Assembly: GCF_028200735.1 (NCBI RefSeq)
Contig: NZ_JAQKPV010000016.1
Location: forward strand, 37,888 to 101,887
Length of the DNA: 64,000 bases
From: Streptomyces sp. ACA25
GTDB taxonomy: Bacteria > Actinomycetota > Actinomycetes > Streptomycetales > Streptomycetaceae
Reading direction: 5' to 3'
The notes beneath the pieces were generated by a model. The model saw only the letters and a program-made list of their open reading frames with translations. It did not search any database and was not told the origin of the DNA. Below are positions 8,850 to 16,734 of the stretch, piece after piece (position 1 is the first letter of the stretch; each line of letters begins with the position of its first letter). The translations under genes and the position numbers were made by a program.

Positions 8850-9575
8850 CTACTGATGCGCGGCGGGGCGGATCACGCTGTGGCGGCCCTCCCGGGAGCC
8901 CGCATAGGCGGCGTCCCGCAGCCTGCGCAGCCAGAGCGTCGGGTGCAGGCCGGGAAGGCTGTGGGCGAAGGGCTCGAAGTCGAGGGTGCTCACGGGCGGC
9001 CGGTCCAGGGGCGGGCCCACGGTCAGCAGGGCGAGGGTGCGCCAGGGATCACCGGCGGCCGCGCAGCGGAGCGCGAAGCGCGCGGGCGCGCGGTCCAGGG
9101 CAGCACGGATGCCGGGCAGCGTACCGGGGATCCGGCGGCCGGCGTCGTGCGGGAAGGCCAGCACGACGCACACCCGGTCACCGACCTGATGGGACTGCAC
9201 GCTGGAGTACGGGCCGGCCAGGGCGTCACGGCGCGGCAGCGGCAGGTGGCGTGTCAGGCGGCCGGCGCCGCTGGAGGTGAGCAGCAGATCCAGCGGGCGG
9301 CCGGGCCCGCCCGCGTCCGGGACGCGGACTGCGAGGCCGAGCGCGTCGGGCAGCGAGCCCGGCAGGCCGGCCGCCCGGGACCACCGCACGAGGACCTCGT
9401 GGCGGCCGGGCCGGTCGAGCAGGGGCACGTTCCAGGGCGGGTCGCCGCCCGGTACCTCAAGGACTCCCGGACAGGTCAGTCCCCGCGGATGAGCGGCCGG
9501 AGCGGCACGCCGGCGGGCGATGTGGCGGAAGACCCCCCGGACCCAGCGCTCCGGCAGAGCCGGGCCCCCGTTCAC
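8850..9575 (-). CDS. Conserved protein of unknown function, possibly catalase-fold/phosphodiesterase-like
   Basis: A 241-residue soluble protein. The start GTG at 9575 overlaps the stop of the upstream small membrane protein gene by 4 bp (GTGA), which sets the start; the frame is open for about another 100 codons upstream but there shadows that gene. The sequence has a conserved look: HPRGLTCPGVLEVPGGDPPW, then VLVRWSRAAGLPGSLPDALG, then a segment RPLDLLLTSSGAGRLTRHLP. From memory, similar Streptomyces proteins are called phosphodiesterase, and the HPRG...RWSR pattern resembles minimal catalase-fold proteins; both are weak leads and no catalytic motif is certain. Translational coupling suggests it works with the membrane protein. 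Confidence 0.7.
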   Translation of the reverse strand: MNGGPALPERWVRGVFRHIARRRAAPAAHPRGLTCPGVLEVPGGDPPWNVPLLDRPGRHEVLVRWSRAAGLPGSLPDALGLAVRVPDAGGPGRPLDLLLTSSGAGRLTRHLPLPRRDALAGPYSSVQSHQVGDRVCVVLAFPHDAGRRIPGTLPGIRAALDRAPARFALRCAAAGDPWRTLALLTVGPPLDRPPVSTLDFEPFAHSLPGLHPTLWLRRLRDAAYAGSREGRHSVIRPAAHQ

Positions 9576-9991
9576 CGCCGGCGCCGCCCGTCGTCGGCGG
9601 CCGGGGCGGGCATACTGATCCAGGCAGCGATCCACGCCGCCTCCAGGGCGGCGTCGACGAGGTAGGTGGGGCGAATGGTGCCCCGGGGCACGTGCAGCAG
9701 GTCCACGGACAAGAGGGAGAGGGAGGAACCCAGACCGGCCCGGCGGGCGTGCGCCTGTCCTTCCGCGGTGGAAGCCGCCGCGATCTGTGAGATACCGGTG
9801 GACACCAGCAGAGCCCCGGTGGCGGTCTGGAGCCACTGGTCGGTCTTGGGCCCGAAGAACCACTCGAAGCTGCGCCGGTGCAGCAGTGGCCACAGGCCGC
9901 CGATGACGTTGAAGGCGCCGTGCGCCAGGGCCAGCCCTTCCAGCACCTCGCCGTTCCCGGGGCGCTTCGTGCCGCTCATCCCGTTCCTCAT
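9572..9991 (-). CDS. Small membrane protein, unknown function
   Basis: A 139-residue protein with about three or four hydrophobic segments, including LEGLALAHGAFNVIGGLWPL, TATGALLVSTGISQIAAAS and AALEAAWIAAWISMPA. I do not recognise a family beyond conserved actinobacterial small membrane proteins. The ATG at 9991 has GGAGGGA upstream; a second ATG four codons in also has a fair site. Its stop overlaps the start of the next gene (GTGA), so the two form a coupled pair. Confidence 0.7.
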   Translation of the reverse strand: MRNGMSGTKRPGNGEVLEGLALAHGAFNVIGGLWPLLHRRSFEWFFGPKTDQWLQTATGALLVSTGISQIAAASTAEGQAHARRAGLGSSLSLLSVDLLHVPRGTIRPTYLVDAALEAAWIAAWISMPAPAADDGRRRR

Positions 9992-10119
9992 CCCACCGCT
10001 CCCTCCGGCCGTGTCGTCAGCCGGGCAGCCGGGTACCCCCGCCCGCTCCGGGCAATCCAGGCATGACCCGGATCACCCCCGGGCGGCGGCCGCCCCCCGG
10101 GGGTGGAAGGGCCGGGGCC

Positions 10120-11151
10120 TCAGGGATGTCCGGCCGGGGGGATTCCCTCGGCGGCCGGCGGCGGGCCGGGGGGACTTCCGTCCCCGAACGGCCGGCCGCC
10201 GAGCTGCTCCCGGTGGTGCGGGGTGAGCCAGCCGGAGAGGTCGGGGCCGGCCGGGACGATGGCCGTCGGGTTGATCCCGGTGTGCACCTGGTAGTAGTGC
10301 CGCTTGATGTGGTCGAAGTCGACGGTGTCACCGAAGCCAGGGGTCTGATAAAGGTCCCGGGCATAGGCCCAGAGCACGGGATCCTCGGTCAGCTTCCACA
10401 GGTTGCACTTGAAGTGGCCGTGGTAGACGGCGTCGAAACGCACCAGAGTGGTGAACAGCCGGATGTCGGCTTCGGTGAGGGTGTTACCGACCAGATAACG
10501 CTGCCCGGCCAGCCGCTCGGACACCAGGTCCAGGCGCCGGAACACACCGGCGCAGGCCTTCTCGTACTCGCTCTGCCCTGCGGCGAACCCGGCCTGGTAG
10601 ACGCCGTTGTTGACATCACGGTAGATGCCCCCCATGACGTCGTCGATCTCCTCCCGCAGGGGCTCGGGGTACAGGTCGGGAGCCCCGGGCCGGTGCAGCT
10701 CGGTCCATTCGGTGGAGAGATCCAGCGTGATCTGCTGGTAGTCGTTGGTCACCAGCTTCCCGCTCGGGATGTCCACGACCGCGGGGACGCTGACCCCTCC
10801 GGGGTATTCCGTCTCCCGGGCATCGTACGCCTCGTGCAGGAAGCGGATGCCGAGGACCGGGTCACGGTCGTCCGGGTCCAGGGTGAAACGCCAGCTGCGA
10901 TCGTCCTGGACGGGGTCGGTGACAGCGAGCGTCAGGGCGTCCTCCAGTCCGAGCAGACGCCGCACCACCAGGGCACGGCTGGCCCAGGGGCAGGCACGGC
11001 TGGCCACCAGACGGTACCGGCCGGCTTCCACCGGCCAGCCGTCCCTGCCGTCCGCAGTGATGCGGTCGGCGAAGTGACTCCTCGATCGCTTGAAGGGCTT
11101 GTGTCCGTACGCGGCGTTGCCGTCCGTCGCGGTGGAGGTGGTGCCACTCAC
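10120..11151 (-). CDS. Glutathionyl-hydroquinone reductase-like protein (Xi-class GST)
   Basis: A 343-residue cytoplasmic protein of the Xi-class glutathione transferase (S-glutathionyl-hydroquinone reductase) family. The catalytic cysteine is in ASRACPWASRALVVRR (Cys54 in a CPWA motif). The C-terminal helical domain carries the family segment GQRYLVGNTLTEADIRLFTT and VYHGHFKCNL. These enzymes reduce thiol-conjugated quinones. Actinomycetes mostly use mycothiol rather than glutathione, so a mycothiol conjugate is the likely substrate (inference). The GTG at 11151 is chosen because AAAGGAG lies 7-8 nt upstream; the frame extends further but lacks homologous sequence. The C-terminal ~25 residues are a Pro/Gly-rich tail. 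Confidence 0.9.
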   Translation of the reverse strand: MSGTTSTATDGNAAYGHKPFKRSRSHFADRITADGRDGWPVEAGRYRLVASRACPWASRALVVRRLLGLEDALTLAVTDPVQDDRSWRFTLDPDDRDPVLGIRFLHEAYDARETEYPGGVSVPAVVDIPSGKLVTNDYQQITLDLSTEWTELHRPGAPDLYPEPLREEIDDVMGGIYRDVNNGVYQAGFAAGQSEYEKACAGVFRRLDLVSERLAGQRYLVGNTLTEADIRLFTTLVRFDAVYHGHFKCNLWKLTEDPVLWAYARDLYQTPGFGDTVDFDHIKRHYYQVHTGINPTAIVPAGPDLSGWLTPHHREQLGGRPFGDGSPPGPPPAAEGIPPAGHP

Positions 11152-11294
11152 CGGCCGGCTCCTTTCCGAAGCAGCGCCGCCCGAAGGGCACTGCGCCACT
11201 TCTGTACTGCTTATCCGATTTCTACCGGATGGCCTTCCCCGCCCGGTCCTCATCCGAACATGGCGGGGCAGACGGAAACGGCGGGAGGCGGGCA

Positions 11295-11336
11295 GCCGCA
11301 CCGGCGGCCCGCCCGCGGGCGGGCCGCCGGTGCGGC
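11295..11336 (-). terminator. Perfect 42-bp palindrome, terminator of peroxidase gene
   Basis: The segment is a perfect palindrome of two 21-bp halves centred on CG|CG, starting GCCGCACCGG and ending CCGGTGCGGC. As RNA it gives about 19 bp of stem with a 4-nt loop. It starts 5 bp after the stop of the glutathione peroxidase gene, so it is most likely that gene's terminator. Confidence 0.75.
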
Positions 11337-11341
11337 ATCCG

Positions 11342-11830
11342 TCAGGAGGGCAGCACCTTCTCGACGGCCGCGACGACCTCCGGGGCGTCCGGCTGGGTCT
11401 GCGGGCCGAAGCGGGCCGTCACCTCACCCCCCGGGGCGACCAGGAACTTCTCGAAGTTCCACCGTACGTCCCCGGTGTGGCCCTCCGCGTCCGGCGTCCC
11501 CACCAGTGCGGCGTAGAGCGGGTGCCGGGCCTCCCCGTTGACGTCGGCCTTCTCGGTCATCGGGAACGTGACCCCGTAGGTGGCCGAGCAGAACTCGGCG
11601 ATCTCCTCCGAGGTGCCGGGCTCCTGGCCCATGAACTGGTTGCAGGGCACGCCCAGCACGGTGAATCCGCGCGCGGCGTAACGCTCGTGCAGCTGTTCCA
11701 GCCCTGCGTACTGCGGGGTCAGACCGCACTTGGAGGCGACGTTGACGATCAGGACCGCCTTGTCGCGGTACTGTCCCAGGTCCGCGGAACCGCCCTGGAG
11801 TGCGTTGATCTCGGCTTCATAGACAGACAT
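11342..11830 (-). CDS. Glutathione peroxidase family thiol peroxidase
   Basis: A 162-residue thioredoxin-fold peroxidase that reduces hydroperoxides, probably using thioredoxin or mycothiol in this background. The peroxidatic residue is a cysteine, Cys35 in VASKCGLTPQ, not selenocysteine, although the window encodes a selenocysteine pathway. The conserved Gln is in VPCNQFMGQEPG (Gln65) and the Trp in VRWNFEKFL. The length is normal for the family. Start ATG at 11830; a -10-like TAGCAT lies 8 nt upstream and no Shine-Dalgarno is present, so it may be leaderless. Confidence 0.93.
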   Translation of the reverse strand: MSVYEAEINALQGGSADLGQYRDKAVLIVNVASKCGLTPQYAGLEQLHERYAARGFTVLGVPCNQFMGQEPGTSEEIAEFCSATYGVTFPMTEKADVNGEARHPLYAALVGTPDAEGHTGDVRWNFEKFLVAPGGEVTARFGPQTQPDAPEVVAAVEKVLPS

Positions 11831-11838
11831 GGGTGACG

Positions 11839-11844
11839 ATGCTA
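11839..11844 (-). promoter_or_regulatory. Putative -10 element upstream of peroxidase gene
   Basis: TAGCAT on the minus strand, 8 nt from the ATG of the glutathione peroxidase gene, fits a leaderless transcript. No clear -35. Confidence 0.35.
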
Positions 11845-12014
11845 GCCAGGAACGCCGCCCCCCGGCCCGGCGGGGGCTGTCCCGCCGGGAGACAGGCACC
11901 CGTGCACCGGGGCGGCCCGGCGCACACGTCGGGCACGGAAGCGGCGAACCCGGCGCGTCAACGTGCCCGCGCGGAGAGCAGAAGCGCGGCACAGAGCCGG
12001 CCGCCCCGGCCCCT

Positions 12015-13289
12015 TCACCTCGTGCCGACGCTGCGCAGGGCAGCCACGACGAGTGTGCGGGCCACGTCCACTGTCTCGGACAGTGAGACCTGCTCACGGG
12101 GCCCGTGGGCCAGCCGCACGTCTCCCGGACCGTACTGCAGGGTCGGCACTCCGGCCGCGGAGTAGAGCCGCAGGTCGCTGCCGTACGGCGCGCCGCGCTC
12201 GCGTGGCGGCGGCTCTCCGGTGACGTCGGCGTGCGCGTCCCCGACAAGGTCGCGGAGCGGGTGCCCGGCGGGCAGTCGCCCACTGGCGAACTGGCCGCCG
12301 GGCCAGGTCACGACCGCCGGGTGTGCGCGCAGCCAGGGGTCCTCCGCACAGGTCTCGGCGACACAGCGCTCGAGATCGGCCCGGGCCCGCTCCGGGCGCT
12401 CGCCGAGGCGGACCCCCATCCGGCCCTCGGCGACGAGCAGGCCGGGAACGCTGCTCGCCCAGTCACCGCTGCGCAGCGTGCCGACGGACAGCGCCCAGGG
12501 GATGCGGTACTCGCCGAACAAGGGGTCAGGGTCGGCATTGCGCCGTTCTTCGAGCCGGGCGAGCGCGCGGTGGACCGGCAGGTAGGCGTCGATGGCGGAA
12601 ACGCCCGCGTCACGGACGCTGGCGTGCGAAGCCTTCCCGGGGATCTCGATGCGGAAGGTCAGGGCACCGGCGTTGGCGGTCACCAGAGTGCCGCCGGTCG
12701 GTTCGGTGATGACGCAGGTGTCTCCGGTCCAGCCGCGCCGCAGGGTGCCGAACGCTCCGAGACCGCCGTCCTCCTCACCGACGACGAAGTGAGCGGCGAC
12801 CCGGCCGCGCAGCCTCGCTCCGCTCGCGCATATCGCCGCCAGGGCGGCCAGGTTGGCTGCCAGGCCGGCTTTCATGTCACAGGCACCTCGGCCGTGCACG
12901 GTGTCCCCCACCACGCGCGGGACGAACGGATCGCCCTCCCACTGGGCCGGGTCACCGGGCGGCACCACGTCGACGTGTCCCTGCAGGATCATGGTGGGGC
13001 CGTCACCGCCGCCAGGGGTGGTCGCCACCAGCCCCCACGCCTCTTCCCGCGGTGCCTCGGTACCGGGAAAGCCGGGGTCGGCGCGCAGCGCGGGCAGGTC
13101 CATCGGCCACAGGTCTACCTCGAGCCCGAGCCGGTCGAGGCGCCGGGCCAGCCGGTGCTGCAGTTCCGACTCGGCCGCGCTGCCGGTGACGCTGGGCACC
13201 GCGAGGAGTTCCAGCAGCGTCCCGCCGATGGCCGCCTCGTCGACCGCGGCGAGAGCGGCGGCCTCCTGGGCACTGAATGGTGCGGTCAC
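12015..13289 (-). CDS. M20 family metallopeptidase/deacylase (ArgE/DapE type)
   Basis: A 424-residue di-metal hydrolase of the M20 family. First metal ligand and catalytic Asp: MILQGHVDVVPPG. Bridging Asp: GRGACDMKAGLAA. The catalytic Glu pair: VVGEEDGGLGAFG. A later Glu lies in CVITEPTGG and a C-terminal His in YGPGDVRLAHGPREQ. The middle dimerisation domain (ALTFRIEIPGKASHASVRDA) is present. Family members deacylate N-acyl amino acids or cleave dipeptides; this one cannot be assigned to arginine or lysine synthesis from context. Start GTG at 13289 with GGAGGAG upstream. The neighbours are a peroxidase and a NUDIX protein with no shared pathway. Confidence 0.92.
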   Translation of the reverse strand: MTAPFSAQEAAALAAVDEAAIGGTLLELLAVPSVTGSAAESELQHRLARRLDRLGLEVDLWPMDLPALRADPGFPGTEAPREEAWGLVATTPGGGDGPTMILQGHVDVVPPGDPAQWEGDPFVPRVVGDTVHGRGACDMKAGLAANLAALAAICASGARLRGRVAAHFVVGEEDGGLGAFGTLRRGWTGDTCVITEPTGGTLVTANAGALTFRIEIPGKASHASVRDAGVSAIDAYLPVHRALARLEERRNADPDPLFGEYRIPWALSVGTLRSGDWASSVPGLLVAEGRMGVRLGERPERARADLERCVAETCAEDPWLRAHPAVVTWPGGQFASGRLPAGHPLRDLVGDAHADVTGEPPPRERGAPYGSDLRLYSAAGVPTLQYGPGDVRLAHGPREQVSLSETVDVARTLVVAALRSVGTR

Positions 13290-13433
13290 TCGACTCCTCC
13301 GTCCGTCCCGTCGGCTTCCCGGCTGCGCACCGCCCCGCGGGAATGCCGCGGCGGGGAAGTGGTCGGCCCGGGAAGACCGCGGGCGGTGACTCCCCCGCCG
13401 GGGCCGACCTTACGGTGACGGGCCCGGTGCCCG

Positions 13434-13985
13434 TCACCCCCCGGTGCGGTGGTACCGACCCTCGAACCAGTTCCGGGCCGCCCGGGTGTGCAGGGGGAAG
13501 GCGAGCGGGACGGGGGCCGGCAGCAGCTCCCAGCCCTCGGTCTCGTCGGTGGGTTCCGACGGCGGGAGCGCGGTGACGTCGCGTTCGGCGAGCAGGCCGA
13601 AGATGAGCAGGTGCCCATCCGTCGAGCTGAGGACGTCGGCGAGCCGCACCTCCTCCTCCCGTGCGGTGATCCCGGTCTCCTCGGCCAGCTCCCGGGCCAC
13701 CGCCCGTTGCCAGAGCTCTCCGTGGTCGATGAACCCGCCCGGCAGGGCGAGCTCGCCGCGCTGGGGTCTGATGGTGCGCCGCACCACGACGAGGCCGGCC
13801 GGACCGCTGCGGGGGCGTACCGGCAGCAGGGCGACCGCCACCGGCAGGGGGTTGCGGTAGGTGCTGCGACCGCAACGCCCGCAGACGCGCGGCCATCCCG
13901 CCCCGGCCGGGAGGCGCCCACCGCAGTGGGCACAGTGGGAATCCGGGGCGGCTCCTGAGATGGCGGGGGCATCGTCGGCGGGCAT
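13434..13985 (-). CDS. NUDIX hydrolase with zinc-ribbon N-terminus
   Basis: A 183-residue protein. The N-terminus has two CxxC pairs (CAHC and CGRC, about residues 18-36), a zinc ribbon like that of NADH pyrophosphatase-type NUDIX proteins. The Nudix box is GGFIDHGELWQRAVARELAE followed by ETGI. The family hydrolyses nucleoside diphosphate derivatives; the substrate is unknown. The C-terminal end LHTRAARNWFEGRYH is typical of this subgroup. The start is ATG at 13985 with no ribosome site but a TAGCGT six bases upstream. Confidence 0.92.
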   Translation of the reverse strand: MPADDAPAISGAAPDSHCAHCGGRLPAGAGWPRVCGRCGRSTYRNPLPVAVALLPVRPRSGPAGLVVVRRTIRPQRGELALPGGFIDHGELWQRAVARELAEETGITAREEEVRLADVLSSTDGHLLIFGLLAERDVTALPPSEPTDETEGWELLPAPVPLAFPLHTRAARNWFEGRYHRTGG

Positions 13986-13991
13986 GCCCGC

Positions 13992-13997
13992 ACGCTA
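13992..13997 (-). promoter_or_regulatory. Putative -10 element for leaderless NUDIX mRNA
   Basis: TAGCGT on the minus strand with a 6-nt gap to the ATG of the NUDIX gene; no Shine-Dalgarno between. Confidence 0.4.
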
Positions 13998-14145
13998 CCG
14001 GCACCGGGCGGCTCCTGTGCACGGTTCCGTCTCAGGAGCACCGGGGTCCCCGCCCGGCAGCGGCCGGGCCGGGGACTGCCCACCGGTGGAGGGCCGGAGC
14101 CCTGCCAGGCAGACTCGGTCAACGTCCGGGAAGCAAGGAGAGAGC

Positions 14146-14689
14146 GTGAGTGAGACCGGTTCCCGGAGCTGCTGCGGCCGATCGCGGCGAGGGCCCGCGG
14201 CATGCCGGAGGACGGCGCGCAGCCGAGCTGAACGCTCCTCTGCTGGCGGGCGCGACGACACCGGTCGCGCTCGTCGTCGGGCTCGCGACCTGGGGCTTCT
14301 CGGCGGGCCTCCTGGCCACTCCGATGAACGCACAGGCCGTGGAGGTGGAACACCGCTACGGCCGTCCGTTGATGTCGAGCTTTCACGCCTGCTTCAGCCG
14401 CGGGGTGCTCGGGGCGGCGTGCTCGGCACCCTCGCCGTGGCCGGGGGCGTGACACCGGAAGCCCAACTGGCCTGCACCAGCGGTCATCGGCCAGTGGCCG
14501 GGATTTCTGCTGGCCCCGCCGCTCATCGGCGTTCACGCGGGCGCGGTCGGCCTGCGGTTCGCGCTGCTGGCCCTCGCCGTGACCGCCCTGGGCGCCGCCT
14601 TGCTCGCGGGCCGGGTCACCACCCGGCCGGAGAGCCCGGCTGCGGCCGCCGCCAGGACCGCTCCGGCCGCCACGGGGCCCGCGGAGTGA
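14146..14689 (+). pseudogene. Decayed MFS transporter gene
   Basis: Pieces of one MFS protein appear in three frames. Around 14240-14400: PVALVVGLATWGFSAGLLAT, then NAQAVEVEHRYGRPLMSSFH. After a frame change near 14400: GVLGTLAVAGGVTPEAQL. After a second change, from about 14490 to the stop at 14689: a C-terminal end FLLAPPLIGVHAGAVGLRFA and LAVTALGAALLAGRV. Intact relatives are about 400 aa; some 200 central residues are missing. A GTG at 14146 with a good AAGGAG site marks the old start. The order of the pieces and loss of frame make this a deleted and frameshifted gene rather than an assembly error alone. Confidence 0.75.
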
Positions 14690-14901
14690 CCGCGCACGCG
14701 GGTGCTTCCGCACCGCCCGAGGACGCTCCGGAGACAGCTCGGTCCCGCTCCGGTGGCCGGTACGCTGACGGCCCAAGAGGCATGCACCGGGGTGGGTTCG
14801 TCAACCGGCCCTGATTCAGGACGGCCGCTCGCCAGGTTCCGGGCGGTCGGCGGGGGCGGTGCCGTTACCGTGTCCCGGTACCGGGCGAGGGGGAGCACAC
14901 A

Positions 14902-15612
14902 GTGACAGGCGCGATGGTCAATGTCGGGATCGGCCTGATGACCAGCATCCTCAGCGGCGGAGGGGTATGGCTCTGGCAGCGTCTCGGCTCCGTGCGCGCG
15001 CTCCGGCGCAAGGCCCGGTTCTTCGGCATGACGCCGGGAGGCACCTGCCTCATCATCCTCAACAACAAGTACGACAAGCCCGGCACGACGCACCACAACG
15101 ACGTGCATGCCCTGATCGAGGCGGCCACACTGGCCCGGGAAGTGCGTTGTGAGGTCTCCGTCGAGTCCAGTGACACCTTCCTCGGCAGCAACGAGGGGAG
15201 CATGGAGTTCTGCATCGGAGGCCCCAGCGGCTCCAACGTCCGAACCGCGGGGCACCTCGCGCACAACCTTCCCGGCGTCACCCTGCGTCCCCATGGCGGG
15301 CGGGACTCGCTGGCCATCGTGGTCGGCGACGAGAAGTTCCGGTGGAAGCGCGGGGAGCAGGAGTACGCGCTGGTGGCCAAGTTCACCCCGCCGGGCGCGA
15401 CCCGTCCGGTCATGCTGATCTCCGGCCAGCGAGCCGTCGCCAACCACGCCGCTCTGCACTTCCTCAGAGAGTCCTACCGGCAGGTGGCGGAGGTCGTGAA
15501 CTCGGTGGAGCAGTTCTGCATCATCGTCAAAGTCAGTTCGGTCGACACCTACGGGTTCCAGGCCGCGGCCCTCGAGCGCGACGTCACGGCAGCCGCTTTC
15601 TCCGCCGCCTGA
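14902..15612 (+). CDS. Conserved hypothetical protein with N-terminal membrane anchor
   Basis: A 236-residue protein I cannot assign. One hydrophobic segment near the N-terminus (VNVGIGLMTSILSGGGVWLW) is followed by a soluble alpha/beta domain. The pattern CLIILNNKYDKPGTTHHND, then a helix ALIEAATLAREV, then the glycine-rich FCIGGPSGSNVRTAGHLAHN suggests a nucleotide- or ligand-binding Rossmann-like fold. The end has a second beta-rich half (PVMLISGQRAVANHAALHF). The GTG at 14902 has GGGGGAG upstream; an ATG four codons in is an alternative. The ligand is unknown. It stands alone after the decayed MFS gene. Confidence 0.75.
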   Translation: MTGAMVNVGIGLMTSILSGGGVWLWQRLGSVRALRRKARFFGMTPGGTCLIILNNKYDKPGTTHHNDVHALIEAATLAREVRCEVSVESSDTFLGSNEGSMEFCIGGPSGSNVRTAGHLAHNLPGVTLRPHGGRDSLAIVVGDEKFRWKRGEQEYALVAKFTPPGATRPVMLISGQRAVANHAALHFLRESYRQVAEVVNSVEQFCIIVKVSSVDTYGFQAAALERDVTAAAFSAA

Positions 15613-15660
15613 CAGCGTCAACCAGCCCCGGCCGGGCCCTCGGGCGCGGCCGGCCGGCGG

Positions 15661-15741
15661 TCAGTACGCGAGGGTCAGGCCGTACAGGGACTGCGCCGGC
15701 ACGACCGGCTGGAAGAACGTGCTGCCGCCGCTGTCTCCGGT
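15661..15741 (-). pseudogene. C-terminal remnant resembling a streptogrisin-type serine protease
   Basis: The last 26 codons before a stop at 15661 read TGDSGGSTFFQPV then VPAQSLYGLTLAY. This closely resembles the C-terminal end of secreted S1-family proteases of Streptomyces, which end in a GG-T-FFQPV...YG pattern. Upstream in the same frame the sequence becomes meaningless Arg/Gly-rich text, and no catalytic His or Asp segment is seen. I read it as the tail of a deleted gene. The match is from memory of the family and is short. Confidence 0.4.
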
Positions 15742-15943
15742 CCACGTCCGATCAGTGTTCCGACGCCGGTCCTTGACCAGAAGCCGCCGAACCTGCCAAC
15801 TGCCGCAGGTCTTAACGGGGTTGAGTCGGCAGTCCGGCCTGTCCCGACAGACGTGCCGGCCCCCCCGGCCGGCCGGGGGCGGTCTGCGGAACGCGCGGTC
15901 TGCCTGGCAAAATCCGGGGGACACTACGGGGAGGAGTCCTTTC

Positions 15944-16696
15944 GTGACTCGGCAGCCACCGCACCCACCGCCACCGGACCGGCCGGGTCCTCGCCTCCTG
16001 CCCTCGCCGTACGCCGGGGGGTTCGGACCGCCCGGGCCACCGCCCGCGCCGGGCCGGTTCGGGCCGCCCGGCGAGTTCGGGCCACCACCGTCTCCGGCCG
16101 GACCGCCCCGGCGCACCGCTCGGCTGCGGCTGGGGCTCCTCGCCGGGCTGACGGCCGTCGCCGCGGTGCTGACCGGTGCGGGCGGCGTCTGGCTGTTCCT
16201 GGGCGGTGACCGCGAGGAGAGCGACCAGCCGGTGGCCGGCAGCCCCGAGCGAAGCGCCCAGGAGTCGCCCGGCGAGGAACCCTCACCCGCCGGCAGCGAG
16301 AACAGCACCGGCTCCCGGGCTCCCCACGTGGAGGAGATGGAGCCGCCCGGGGACGACCGGGCCGTACCGGTACCCGAAGCCACCGGAACAGGGATCACCG
16401 GGGGATGGCAGTCCCGGGACAACCCGCTGTGGGTCATGGTGCTGACGGACGAAGAGATCGAGGAAGCAGGGGCGAACCGCTACCGGGCCGGCATGCGGCG
16501 AGGGCTGGAGGACTGCCACGGGATGTACCTGCGTCTGGACGGCAGTCACCGGCTGGCCTTCATCTGTGAGGAGGACGGCGCGGAGACCGGCAGCTTCGGC
16601 GGCGACGCGGTCGTGGACGGCAACACCTTGACCGTTGACTGGGACGACGGGGAGACCGAGGAGTTCGGCCGTCTCATGGACCTGCCGGACTCCTGA
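15944..16696 (+). CDS. Proline-rich single-pass membrane protein, unknown function
   Basis: A 250-residue protein. The first ~60 residues are Pro/Gly-rich (PPHPPPPDRPGPRLLP), then one transmembrane helix LRLGLLAGLTAVAAVLTGAG, then an acidic Ser/Glu/Pro-rich linker and a compact outer domain of about 110 residues with two cysteines (EDCHGMYL and AFICEEDG). This topology is common for actinobacterial surface proteins with a cytoplasmic proline-rich tail. GTG at 15944 is chosen for its GGAGGAG site 8 nt upstream. The acidic end (TVDWDDGETEEF) suggests a beta-rich lipocalin-like or lysozyme-inhibitor-like outer domain; that is a guess. Confidence 0.75.
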   Translation: MTRQPPHPPPPDRPGPRLLPSPYAGGFGPPGPPPAPGRFGPPGEFGPPPSPAGPPRRTARLRLGLLAGLTAVAAVLTGAGGVWLFLGGDREESDQPVAGSPERSAQESPGEEPSPAGSENSTGSRAPHVEEMEPPGDDRAVPVPEATGTGITGGWQSRDNPLWVMVLTDEEIEEAGANRYRAGMRRGLEDCHGMYLRLDGSHRLAFICEEDGAETGSFGGDAVVDGNTLTVDWDDGETEEFGRLMDLPDS

Positions 16697-16734
16697 CCCG
16701 GCCGGCCCCAGCGTCCCGGGGGCGGAGGCGTTCC

